The translations under genes and the position numbers were made by a program. Shown here piece by piece: positions 15,381 to 21,844 of a DNA stretch of 28,848 bases (position 1 is the stretch's first letter; each line of letters starts with the position of its first letter). Origin of the DNA: Bacteroidales bacterium. Its GTDB lineage: Bacteria; Bacteroidota; Bacteroidia; Bacteroidales; Bacteroidaceae. The DNA is taken from positions 1-28,848 of the forward strand of contig SFCP01000007.1 in assembly GCA_004558535.1 (NCBI GenBank). Reading direction: 5' to 3'. The notes beneath the pieces are model-generated. The model was not told where the DNA came from. It did not search any database and saw only the letters and a list, made by a program, of their open reading frames with translations.

Positions 15381-17420
15381 CTAATTGGCACCACTTTTTC
15401 GGCGGGCATCCTTGATAAGGGCGTAGGCCTTATAAATTCCCATTTCCCCTGCCTTGCTCAGCACAGGGATGGCTTTCTCCGCCTGTCCCTCTCGCAAATA
15501 GATGACTCCCAAATTATAGTATGCCTCGGCAAAGCGGGCATCCAAGCGCAGGGCTGTTTGCAAATCGGCTATGGCTGCCTCCGTATGGCCCATCGCATCG
15601 TAGAGCACGGCACGGTTGTAGAGCAGGCAGGGGAGATCCGGGTGCAGGGCCAAGGCTTGGTCCACCGCATACTGTCCCTCCCGAAGAACGGCCTCCCGAT
15701 AGGCCGGATTCTCGACGACAACGGGGGTCTCGGCCAGCAGATAGGCCATCGCACCGCGCTGCAAGAGCAACAGCAAGCGGATTTCGGGTGTAGACTGGAG
15801 CGCAGGAGGGTTCTCCGCTGACAGCAAGGTATCGGATGCTGTGCGGCATATCGCGAAGGCTCCCTGATAATCGTACGCATCTGCCCGGAGCGCAGACTGA
15901 CGCAGCTCCTCTATGGGCGACATGGCCGACGACTCACCGACGTATCGGCCCTCCGAGGGGCCATCGCCCCTATACTGTGGCAGGACGGACGCATGTTCGC
16001 GCTCCAACCTTCCTGCCGCCAAGGTGAGCGGTAACGGGTCGCGGGCAGCACTGAGCACCTCGGCTTCGGTTATAAAGCAGATGCTGTGATAACCGCCCTC
16101 GGCCGCCCTCGTTGCGGTAAAGGCAAAGGGTGGCAGTAACTTTTTGTCGGCGGGTCTGTTTTGCACTTTCCCGAAAAGTTCGCTCACGTAGCTGCGGGTC
16201 GTATCGGGTTCCTCCTCGACCAACTGACGATAAGACTCGAGACTATGGTCGCTTCGTTTTCTCACCTTCCTGATCGATTTCCGCGCACCGGGACGATAGA
16301 CCAAATCCAGTCCCGCACGTGCCACTCGGGTCTCGTCGGCAATGGCTCCGCGCGTGTCTCCGATGCGTCGGCGCAGGGCGCCCCGTGCATAGTATCCATA
16401 CGTGAAGTTGGGATACTCCCTCAGCAGTTCTGTGTAATCCTGAACGGCGCCGCGCAGGTCGCCTACGGCTTCACGCAACTGTGCACGGTTGTAGCGCGCC
16501 AAGGTGTTGTCGGGTTCCAGCTGTAACACAAAGTCGAAATCCTCGATAGCCCGATTGTTGTCGCCCAGCAGGGCCCGTAGCAGTCCGCGGTTGTAGTGTG
16601 CCACAAAGTGTTGAGGCACCAGCTCTATGGTCTTGTCGTAATCCGCCAAAGCTCCGCCGAATCGGTTGAGTCCGTGTCGGGCTTGCGCGCGGGCTATATA
16701 GTTTTCATGATTATCGGGATCATACGCAATAGCTTTGGTCAGGCAGCTGTCGGCCAACGTATAATTCTCTTCGGAAAGCGCATAACGCCCCTTGAAGCTC
16801 CAAGCGTCTGCCGTCTCCGGCTGTCGGAGGAGCAGCGAGTCCGCCCACCTGAGGGCTTGGAGGGTATCGCCCCGCATCAGCTCCACCTGCGCCCTCACCA
16901 TGTAGGCACGATAAAAGTTGCCCCACTTCCGCAGCAGACGGTCTAAATCGACGGCGGCTTCATCGGGTTGCTGCAATTCCAGGTGACACAGGGCCCGATT
17001 GTAGAGCGCCCCCTGTTCATCGGGCTTTTCCTGTAGCACCTTGTCGTAATCCGCCACGGCTCCCCGGAAATCGTCGTTGTGAATGCGACACAGGGCACGG
17101 AGTAAATATACGTCCGTGATGTAGGGGTTGAGCGCAAGCGACGTGCTGCAATCCGCTTCGGCTCCTTGGTAATCCTCCAGCGAGAACTTTGCATAAGCAC
17201 GATAATAATAGGGCGGCTGCAGGTGGGGTTTGCTCTCGATGACAGCTGTGAAGAGACGAATGGCTCCGAGGTAATCATCCACGCCAAGGGCGTTTCTCCC
17301 CATCAGGATGACGTTGTCCGTATTGACCTGTGCATGCGCCACCCCTACGCCCATCCTGCCCCACGAGGTCAGGAGGCATAGCAGCACGCATATACTACAT
17401 TTCAGACTACGTATCATCAT
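15381..17420 (-). CDS. Secreted tetratricopeptide-repeat protein
   Basis: The 679-residue protein has a signal peptide ending near AHAQ (about residue 31) and should be periplasmic or membrane-associated. Residues of about 32-365 form some ten tetratricopeptide repeats with the usual A-x2-DY/A-x2-DF and LxP spacing, such as GAVADYDKVLQEKPDE and GALADYDKTIELVPQH. A basic, less regular segment (about 366-480) follows, and a last pair of repeats ends near 670. Such helical arrays hold protein partners; no catalytic motif is present. In Bacteroides a TPR gene follows ruvX and def in the same order, usually with thrS after it. Here the convergent men operon follows instead. Two ATGs lie together at the start, so it may be one codon shorter. 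A gap of 191 bases to def shows no clear promoter. Confidence 0.85.
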   Translation of the reverse strand: MMIRSLKCSICVLLCLLTSWGRMGVGVAHAQVNTDNVILMGRNALGVDDYLGAIRLFTAVIESKPHLQPPYYYRAYAKFSLEDYQGAEADCSTSLALNPYITDVYLLRALCRIHNDDFRGAVADYDKVLQEKPDEQGALYNRALCHLELQQPDEAAVDLDRLLRKWGNFYRAYMVRAQVELMRGDTLQALRWADSLLLRQPETADAWSFKGRYALSEENYTLADSCLTKAIAYDPDNHENYIARAQARHGLNRFGGALADYDKTIELVPQHFVAHYNRGLLRALLGDNNRAIEDFDFVLQLEPDNTLARYNRAQLREAVGDLRGAVQDYTELLREYPNFTYGYYARGALRRRIGDTRGAIADETRVARAGLDLVYRPGARKSIRKVRKRSDHSLESYRQLVEEEPDTTRSYVSELFGKVQNRPADKKLLPPFAFTATRAAEGGYHSICFITEAEVLSAARDPLPLTLAAGRLEREHASVLPQYRGDGPSEGRYVGESSAMSPIEELRQSALRADAYDYQGAFAICRTASDTLLSAENPPALQSTPEIRLLLLLQRGAMAYLLAETPVVVENPAYREAVLREGQYAVDQALALHPDLPCLLYNRAVLYDAMGHTEAAIADLQTALRLDARFAEAYYNLGVIYLREGQAEKAIPVLSKAGEMGIYKAYALIKDARRKSGAN

Positions 17421-17611
17421 AAGTTCTTTCTGCGGGGTACTGACACCTTATTATTCTGCCGCTTTATTACGAACAAAAGCCTGTACCAACCGCGCCAGCT
17501 GTGCCGGGTCCTCTTATTGGCAGCAATCAATCAGGCTATCCTGCCTGGCTGTTTTAATATTTTATGCAGGTAGGGAATGGTGGTGAAGGAATTTTTCCGA
17601 CAGAGGAGGCG

Positions 17612-18160
17612 TTATTTCGTCTTATAGGTCGCCCGCACTTTTCCCTTGAGCAGGGCTGTAAGCTTGCTGCGAACCATCTGTTTGCGCAAGGGCGTCAAGC
17701 GATCCGTAAACAACTTGCCGTCCAAGTGGTCGAACTCGTGCTGCATCACGCGCGCCAAATAGCCGTCCACCCATTCTTCGTGCGTAGTGAAGTCTACGTC
17801 TTGATAGCGCACACGGATGCGAGTGGGGCGACGTACCGGTTCGTGAATACCAGGCAAGCTTAGGCAGCCCTCCTCCATGGATTGGGTTTCGCTCTCGTCA
17901 TATTCCAGGATATGCGGATTGATGTAAGCCTTATTGAAACCGGCATATTCGGGGAAATCCTCTTTCAGCACATCCAATGTGATGACTACTACGCGAATAT
18001 TAAGTCCGATTTGCGGAGCAGCCAGTCCTACACCTTCACTTTTATACATCGTCTCAAACATATTATCAATCAACTGCTTCAAGTCAGGATAATCCGGGGT
18101 AATATCCTCAGCTTCCTTGCGCAGGACAGACTGGCCGTAGGTATAAATCGGTAAGATCAT
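17612..18160 (-). CDS. def: Peptide deformylase
   Basis: This enzyme removes the formyl group from the N-terminal methionine of new proteins at the ribosome exit. The 182-residue product has all three signature motifs: GVGLAAPQ at 43-50, EGCLSLP at 97-103 with the metal-binding cysteine 99, and QHEFDHLDG at 140-148 with His141, Glu142 and His145. The length is normal. It lies 100 bases downstream of ruvX on the same strand and most likely shares its transcript. A start at 18160 gives the expected MILPIYTYGQSVLR. Confidence 0.96.
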   Translation of the reverse strand: MILPIYTYGQSVLRKEAEDITPDYPDLKQLIDNMFETMYKSEGVGLAAPQIGLNIRVVVITLDVLKEDFPEYAGFNKAYINPHILEYDESETQSMEEGCLSLPGIHEPVRRPTRIRVRYQDVDFTTHEEWVDGYLARVMQHEFDHLDGKLFTDRLTPLRKQMVRSKLTALLKGKVRATYKTK

Positions 18161-18260
18161 AATGGTATTTTATTATTATATAAAAAAGGATTATAGCATG
18201 TTTGCGAGGCATCACCAAATACCCTCCATTTTTGGGGAAGAAGACCGGAGGAAATCTGCA

Positions 18261-18686
18261 TTACACACCATGCGTGCGCTGAGCCTCCATGTAACTTTGC
18301 AGAATGATTGTGGCGCTAATTTCGTCCACCAAGGCTTTGTCGCGTCGCTTCATGCGTCCCAATCCGGCTTCCAGCATAGTGCGGTGGGCCATGACCGATG
18401 TAAAGCGTTCGTCCCAAAGCACCAAGGGAATATCGGGAAATGCCAAACTTAATTTTCGCGCAAATGCCTCTACTCTTCGCAGGTTTTCCGAGGGTTTCCC
18501 ATTCGTTTGCATGGGTTTGCCCAAGACAAATCCTGCCACCGGTTCACGCGCTATATAGTCACGCACGAAGTCCAGCGCCCCGGCTGTGGGCACCGTGGTC
18601 AATCCCGTGGCGATAATCCTCGCCGGGTCCGTCACGGCAAAGCCTGTGCGCTTTTGTCCGTAGTCTATGGATAGTAATCTACTCAT
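18261..18686 (-). CDS. ruvX: RuvX/YqgF RNase H-fold nuclease
   Basis: The 141-residue product is the putative Holliday junction resolvase RuvX (YqgF), also implicated in 5'-end processing of pre-16S rRNA. The RNase H-like fold shows SIDYGQKRTGFAV at 6-18 with the catalytic aspartate 8, GFVLGKP, the second acidic site in LVLWDERFTS, and DEISATIILQSYM with the last aspartate near the C terminus. The start is firm because the protein begins directly with the first catalytic strand. A complete promoter ends only seven bases before the ATG, so the mRNA should have almost no leader. Confidence 0.93.
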   Translation of the reverse strand: MSRLLSIDYGQKRTGFAVTDPARIIATGLTTVPTAGALDFVRDYIAREPVAGFVLGKPMQTNGKPSENLRRVEAFARKLSLAFPDIPLVLWDERFTSVMAHRTMLEAGLGRMKRRDKALVDEISATIILQSYMEAQRTHGV

Positions 18687-18693
18687 TCGTTTG

Positions 18694-18724
18694 CAAAGTT
18701 AGTGCAAGGCGAGAGAAGAGCAAA
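18694..18724 (-). promoter_or_regulatory. Promoter of ruvX, nearly leaderless
   Basis: Read on the - strand, TTTG (18724-18721), 19 bases, then TAACTTTG (18701-18694). Only seven bases separate the -7 box from the ruvX ATG. A second copy of the repeat upstream has TAACTTTT in place of TAACTTTG and may be a weaker promoter. Confidence 0.8.
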
Positions 18725-18857
18725 GGCAAAGTCGAAGAATTTGCCATTTTGCTATTCCGCGCCGCAGCCTAAATTATCTAAAGTTAGTGCAAGGCGAGAG
18801 AAGAGCAAAGGTAAACTCGAAGATTTTGCCATTTTGCTATTCCGAGCCGCAGCCTAA
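18694..18857 (-). repeat. Tandem pair of the promoter-carrying repeat
   Basis: Two units of about 78 bp (18694-18772 and 18781-18857) repeat head to tail with few differences. Each runs, on the - strand, from TTAGGCTGCGGC to GCACTAACTTT. They match the unit at 9648-9727 in opposite orientation. The copy next to ruvX keeps a perfect promoter. Confidence 0.9.
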
Positions 18858-18865
18858 TATGATAA

Positions 18866-18925
18866 GTCAGGAAGTTTAGAAGCAAACCGAAGATTTTCCC
18901 AGGGTTCACGTCTCAACTTCCTGAC
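18866..18925. repeat. Inverted repeat downstream of rng
   Basis: GTCAGGAAGTT (18866-18876) and AACTTCCTGAC (18915-18925) form a perfect 11-bp inverted repeat around 38 bases. On the + strand GATTTTTT follows, but no + strand gene precedes it; on the - strand there is no T run. It may mark the 3' end of the rng transcript. Confidence 0.6.
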
Positions 18926-18959
18926 GATTTTTTCCAATTGGGGGCTTACCCCGTATGGA

Positions 18960-20585
18960 TTATTTCATTTCTTTCTCATCCTTCATATCAATTTCCTCGC
19001 CGGTCATGTCGAAGAACTGATACTGCAAATAGGATAACTGCTGATTGGGGTAGATTTTCACACCCCAACCGTACTTCATTTGCCATTTTCGCTTTAGGGA
19101 TACGATACCTTGGTTGATATAGGCTGCTACAAAGGGATGTACATACAGGCGGAAGCGCTTGATGCCGAGTTGGTTCACGAGCGTATTGATTTTCTCCTCG
19201 AGCGTGTCGGTGAATAGCAAGCTACTTTTGATTTTCCCTGTTCCGCGACAGGTAGGGCATGCCTCCTCCACATTGACATCCATGGCCGGGCGTACGCGCT
19301 GCCTGGTGATCTGCATCAGTCCGAATTTGGAGAGTGGCAGGATGTTGTGGCGGGCGCGGTCCTTCTTCATGTTTTCCACCATCCGCTCGTAGAGTTTCTG
19401 GCGGTTCTCGGCAAGGTTCATGTCGATAAAGTCGACCACGATGATACCTCCCATGTCTCGCAGGCGGAGCTGGCGTGCCAATTCATCCGCTGCATCAAGG
19501 TTGACGTCAAGAGCGTTGACCTCCTGTCCTTCGGGTGCCTTTGAACGGTTTCCGCTGTTAACATCGACCACGTGCAACGCCTCGGTATGCTCGATAATCA
19601 TGTACGCTCCATGCTTGTACGTGACGGTACGGCCGAAACTCGTCTTGATTTGCTTGGTGACAGAGAAGTTGTCAAAAATAGGCACGTTGCCGTTGTAGAG
19701 TTTGACGATTTCCTGCCGCTCGGGTGCTATGAGTGTGACGTAGTCCTTTACTTCGTTGAACACCGCTGCGTCGTTGACGTAGATGTTTTCATAGGAGGGG
19801 TTGAAGAGGTCGCGCAACAGGGCTACGGTCCGACTGGTTTCCTCGTAGCAAAGCACAGGGAGCTTGGCATTTTCCGGCGTTTTCGCTTTCGGTGTAGCTT
19901 TGGCGGTCTTTTCCTGCTTGCGATGCCGGACTACGCGTTCGATCGTATCTTCCCAGCGCTTGACCAGGATTTTCATTTCCATGTCGAGGTCTGCCACTTT
20001 CTTGCCTTCAGCCACGGTGCGGATAATCACACCCATGTTTTTGGGCTTGATGCTTTGGATGAGTTGCTTCAATCGTGCTCGTTCGGCGCCGCTTTTGATT
20101 TTGGAAGAGACGGAAATTTTATCCTGGAATGGTATCAGCACAAGGAAACGCCCTGCGAATGAAATCTCACAACTCAGGCGCGGTCCTTTGGTCGAGATAG
20201 GCTCCTTGACAATCTGCACCAGGAGTTCCTGTCCTTGCTTCAGGGTGTTTTGTATGCTGCCTTCCTTGTCCAACGCCGGTTGTCCGCCACATTTGGTCAG
20301 GGGCACGTTTTTCTTGCCGTCACCCACCAGTTCAAGGTACTTTTCCAGGCTGTGGAAATGATTTCCCAGGTCCAGATAATGCAGGAAAGCATCACGTTCG
20401 TATCCCACATTCACGAAACAAGCATTGAGTCCGGGCATTAGCTTGCGGACTTTTGCATAATAAATGTTGCCAACGGAGAAGTGTTCTGCTCGCCCTTCCT
20501 TTTGGAACTCCACCAAGCGTTTGTCTTCGAGGAGGGCTATTGAAACTTCCTTTGGCTGAACATCGATAATTACTTCACTCGTCAT
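18960..20585 (-). CDS. rng: Ribonuclease E/G family endoribonuclease
   Basis: The 541-residue product cuts single-stranded RNA in rRNA maturation and mRNA decay. An S1 RNA-binding domain spans about 36-135 (GNIYYAKVRKLMPGLNACFVNVG). The DNase I-like catalytic part has the metal-binding aspartates in HVVDVNSG (341) and VVDFIDM (385). CPTCRGTG (443, 446) is the zinc-link. It ends without the long degradosome scaffold of E. coli RNase E, so it is RNase G-like in length. A basic Lys/Ala/Pro-rich stretch at about 222-243 interrupts the region before the 5'-sensor. The start at 20585 overlaps a possible small upstream gene by four bases (ATGA). It belongs to the HU group with the small ribosomal protein. 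Confidence 0.94.
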   Translation of the reverse strand: MTSEVIIDVQPKEVSIALLEDKRLVEFQKEGRAEHFSVGNIYYAKVRKLMPGLNACFVNVGYERDAFLHYLDLGNHFHSLEKYLELVGDGKKNVPLTKCGGQPALDKEGSIQNTLKQGQELLVQIVKEPISTKGPRLSCEISFAGRFLVLIPFQDKISVSSKIKSGAERARLKQLIQSIKPKNMGVIIRTVAEGKKVADLDMEMKILVKRWEDTIERVVRHRKQEKTAKATPKAKTPENAKLPVLCYEETSRTVALLRDLFNPSYENIYVNDAAVFNEVKDYVTLIAPERQEIVKLYNGNVPIFDNFSVTKQIKTSFGRTVTYKHGAYMIIEHTEALHVVDVNSGNRSKAPEGQEVNALDVNLDAADELARQLRLRDMGGIIVVDFIDMNLAENRQKLYERMVENMKKDRARHNILPLSKFGLMQITRQRVRPAMDVNVEEACPTCRGTGKIKSSLLFTDTLEEKINTLVNQLGIKRFRLYVHPFVAAYINQGIVSLKRKWQMKYGWGVKIYPNQQLSYLQYQFFDMTGEEIDMKDEKEMK

Positions 20586-20818
20586 GATGAATGTGTTGGT
20601 TTTTCAAGGGGTTGGGGCAGCCGCACCGGTTCGTCTTGCCCATAATTATAGCGGGAAGCACCGGTAGCAATGTCTGCTGCCTTTTTCCATCGTCCGGGGA
20701 CAGTCGCGTCCTCCGACAGACGATGTGCTGAAGCCTGCCCATCACCTTTCCATCCGGGATGCAGGGGGGATGCAGCAGGTTTTTTCTTACCAAAAAGTGC
20801 CAATATGTTTTGTAACAC
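20582..20818 (-). CDS. Possible small protein of 78 codons upstream of rng
   Basis: This frame starts with GTG at 20818 and stops in TGA overlapping the rng ATG by four bases, the usual form of translational coupling. The product is hydrophilic, with a short hydrophobic start followed by GKKKPAASP and a C-terminal part with RWKKAADIATGASRYNYG. I recognise no family. Codons look protein-like and it fills the 293-base gap between the ribosomal protein gene and rng. Against it, the start is not ATG and lies in the loop of a long inverted repeat. A competing frame of 87 codons with an ATG at 20838 covers the same bases but has a less natural composition. Confidence 0.4.
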   Translation of the reverse strand: MLQNILALFGKKKPAASPLHPGWKGDGQASAHRLSEDATVPGRWKKAADIATGASRYNYGQDEPVRLPQPLEKPTHSS

Positions 20819-20848
20819 GAAAGTGAAGCGGCAAACATATTGGCACTT
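20795..20848 (-). repeat. Perfect 16-bp inverted repeat between the ribosomal protein gene and rng
   Basis: AAGTGCCAATATGTTT (20795-20810) and AAACATATTGGCACTT (20833-20848) flank a 22-base loop. On the - strand the stem lies 30 bases after the small ribosomal gene's stop and is followed by extra T residues, giving TTTTT. It could be a partial terminator, an RNase processing site or an attenuator ahead of rng. Confidence 0.75.
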
Positions 20849-20878
20849 GTTTCACAGAAAGTGTATCTACAAGGGGGC

Positions 20879-20968
20879 TTACTTGCTCTTGTGACGATTC
20901 TTTCTCAGTCTTTTTTTGCGCTTGTGCGTAGACATCTTATGTCTTTTTTTCTTTTTTCCGTTGGGCAT
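20879..20968 (-). CDS. Small ribosomal protein, AURKAIP1/COX24 (bS22/mS38-like)
   Basis: This 29-residue protein begins MPNGKKKKRHKM and continues with a KRKKRLRKNRHK core; more than half of its residues are basic. It matches the AURKAIP1/COX24 domain of mitochondrial mS38 and mycobacterial bS22, tiny proteins bound in the small ribosomal subunit. Nearly identical proteins are annotated in Bacteroidetes next to HU and RNase E/G genes, from memory. The reading is firm: ATG at 20968, TAA at 20879, with 38 bases to the HU stop upstream. It probably shares the HU transcript. Its size means many annotations miss it. Confidence 0.88.
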   Translation of the reverse strand: MPNGKKKKRHKMSTHKRKKRLRKNRHKSK

Positions 20969-21006
20969 AGCTGTATTGTTTTAACGGTTAATGAATATAG
21001 AGTTTC

Positions 21007-21282
21007 TTATTTTGCGATTTCCTGCATGAAAGTCTTTGCGGGCTTAAAGGCAGGAATATTGTGCTCGGGAATGATAAGCGTAGTGTTCTTCGATATGTTG
21101 CGGGCCGTCTTTTGTGCTCTTTTCTTCAGGATGAAGCTCCCAAATCCGCGCAGGTAAACATTCTCCTCATTTGCCAAGGATTCCTTGACAGAGCTCATGA
21201 AAGCCTCCACGGTGCTCAGAACTGTAGTTTTATCAATGCCTGTTTTCTTGGCGATGTCAGAAACGATGTCTGCTTTAGTCAT
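21007..21282 (-). CDS. HU/IHF family DNA-binding protein
   Basis: The 91-residue product is a histone-like protein that bends DNA as a dimer. It has the helical half MTKADIVSDIAKKTGIDKTT, the VYLRGFGSF turn and the basic arm that ends with IPAFKPAKTFMQEI; PAFKP is the usual HU signature. The arm segment NTTLIIPEHN replaces the GRNPRTG form of classic HU, as is common in Bacteroidetes. I chose the ATG at 21282; the frame stays open further up, but a promoter lies in that stretch. It is the first gene of a unit with the small ribosomal protein and rng. Confidence 0.95.
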   Translation of the reverse strand: MTKADIVSDIAKKTGIDKTTVLSTVEAFMSSVKESLANEENVYLRGFGSFILKKRAQKTARNISKNTTLIIPEHNIPAFKPAKTFMQEIAK

Positions 21283-21324
21283 CTTAGTGTGTTTTAATGT
21301 TTGTACTTCTTTTTGAAACGGGTG

Positions 21325-21355
21325 CAAAGATATAATTTTCAGATGGTTTGAGAAA
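21325..21355 (-). promoter_or_regulatory. Promoter of the HU gene
   Basis: On the - strand TTTC (21355-21352), 19 bases, then TATCTTTG (21332-21325). The -7 box is exact and the -33 differs by one base. The leader would be about 40 bases. Confidence 0.65.
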
Positions 21356-21372
21356 GTCAAACCCGCATATTT

Positions 21373-21822
21373 TTACGCAGTCACGGGAATTTTCTCTATT
21401 CTTCGCACATGTCGGCCGCCCTCAAAGGGGGTTTTCAGGAAATTATCCATGATTTCGGCCGCCGTTTTTGTATCAATGTATCGCCCGGGCATTACCAGCA
21501 CGTTGGCATCGTTGTGCATGCGAGTCATTTTGGCTATTTCGGGACACCACACCAAGGCTGCTCGGATGGACTGATGCTTGTTGAGTGTCATCGAGATACC
21601 CTCGCCACTGCCACAGATGGCTATACCCTGCTTCACCTCGCCTTGCTCCATGCCGCGGGCCAAGGCGTGGGCATAGTCGGGATAGTCGCAACTCTCCTCG
21701 CTGTCGGTGCCATAGTCCTTGTAGGCAATGCCGTGGCTTGTCAGGTATTCGCGTACGAACTGCTTCAGCGCAAATCCGGCGTGATCGCTTGCCAAGCCTA
21801 TTACTTCTTGCTCTTGCATCAT
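21373..21822 (-). CDS. rpiB: Ribose-5-phosphate isomerase B
   Basis: RpiB interconverts ribose-5-phosphate and ribulose-5-phosphate in the cytoplasm. The 149-residue product has SDHAGFALK at 12-20 with the Asp-His pair, DYPDYA at 46-51, and the active-site cysteine 70 in AICGSGEG, followed by the phosphate-binding loop. HNDANVLVMPGR is also typical. I chose the ATG at 21822; an adjacent ATG at 21819 is equally possible. It lies 22 bases after tkt, so two linked steps of the pentose phosphate pathway are made together. Confidence 0.94.
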   Translation of the reverse strand: MMQEQEVIGLASDHAGFALKQFVREYLTSHGIAYKDYGTDSEESCDYPDYAHALARGMEQGEVKQGIAICGSGEGISMTLNKHQSIRAALVWCPEIAKMTRMHNDANVLVMPGRYIDTKTAAEIMDNFLKTPFEGGRHVRRIEKIPVTA

Positions 21823-21844
21823 AGGGATCAATATTGTAAATCTA

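Noticed and set aside
20575..20838. 87-codon frame with ATG upstream of rng
   Set aside because: It is Cys-, His- and Arg-rich and competes with a frame of more protein-like composition that couples neatly to rng.
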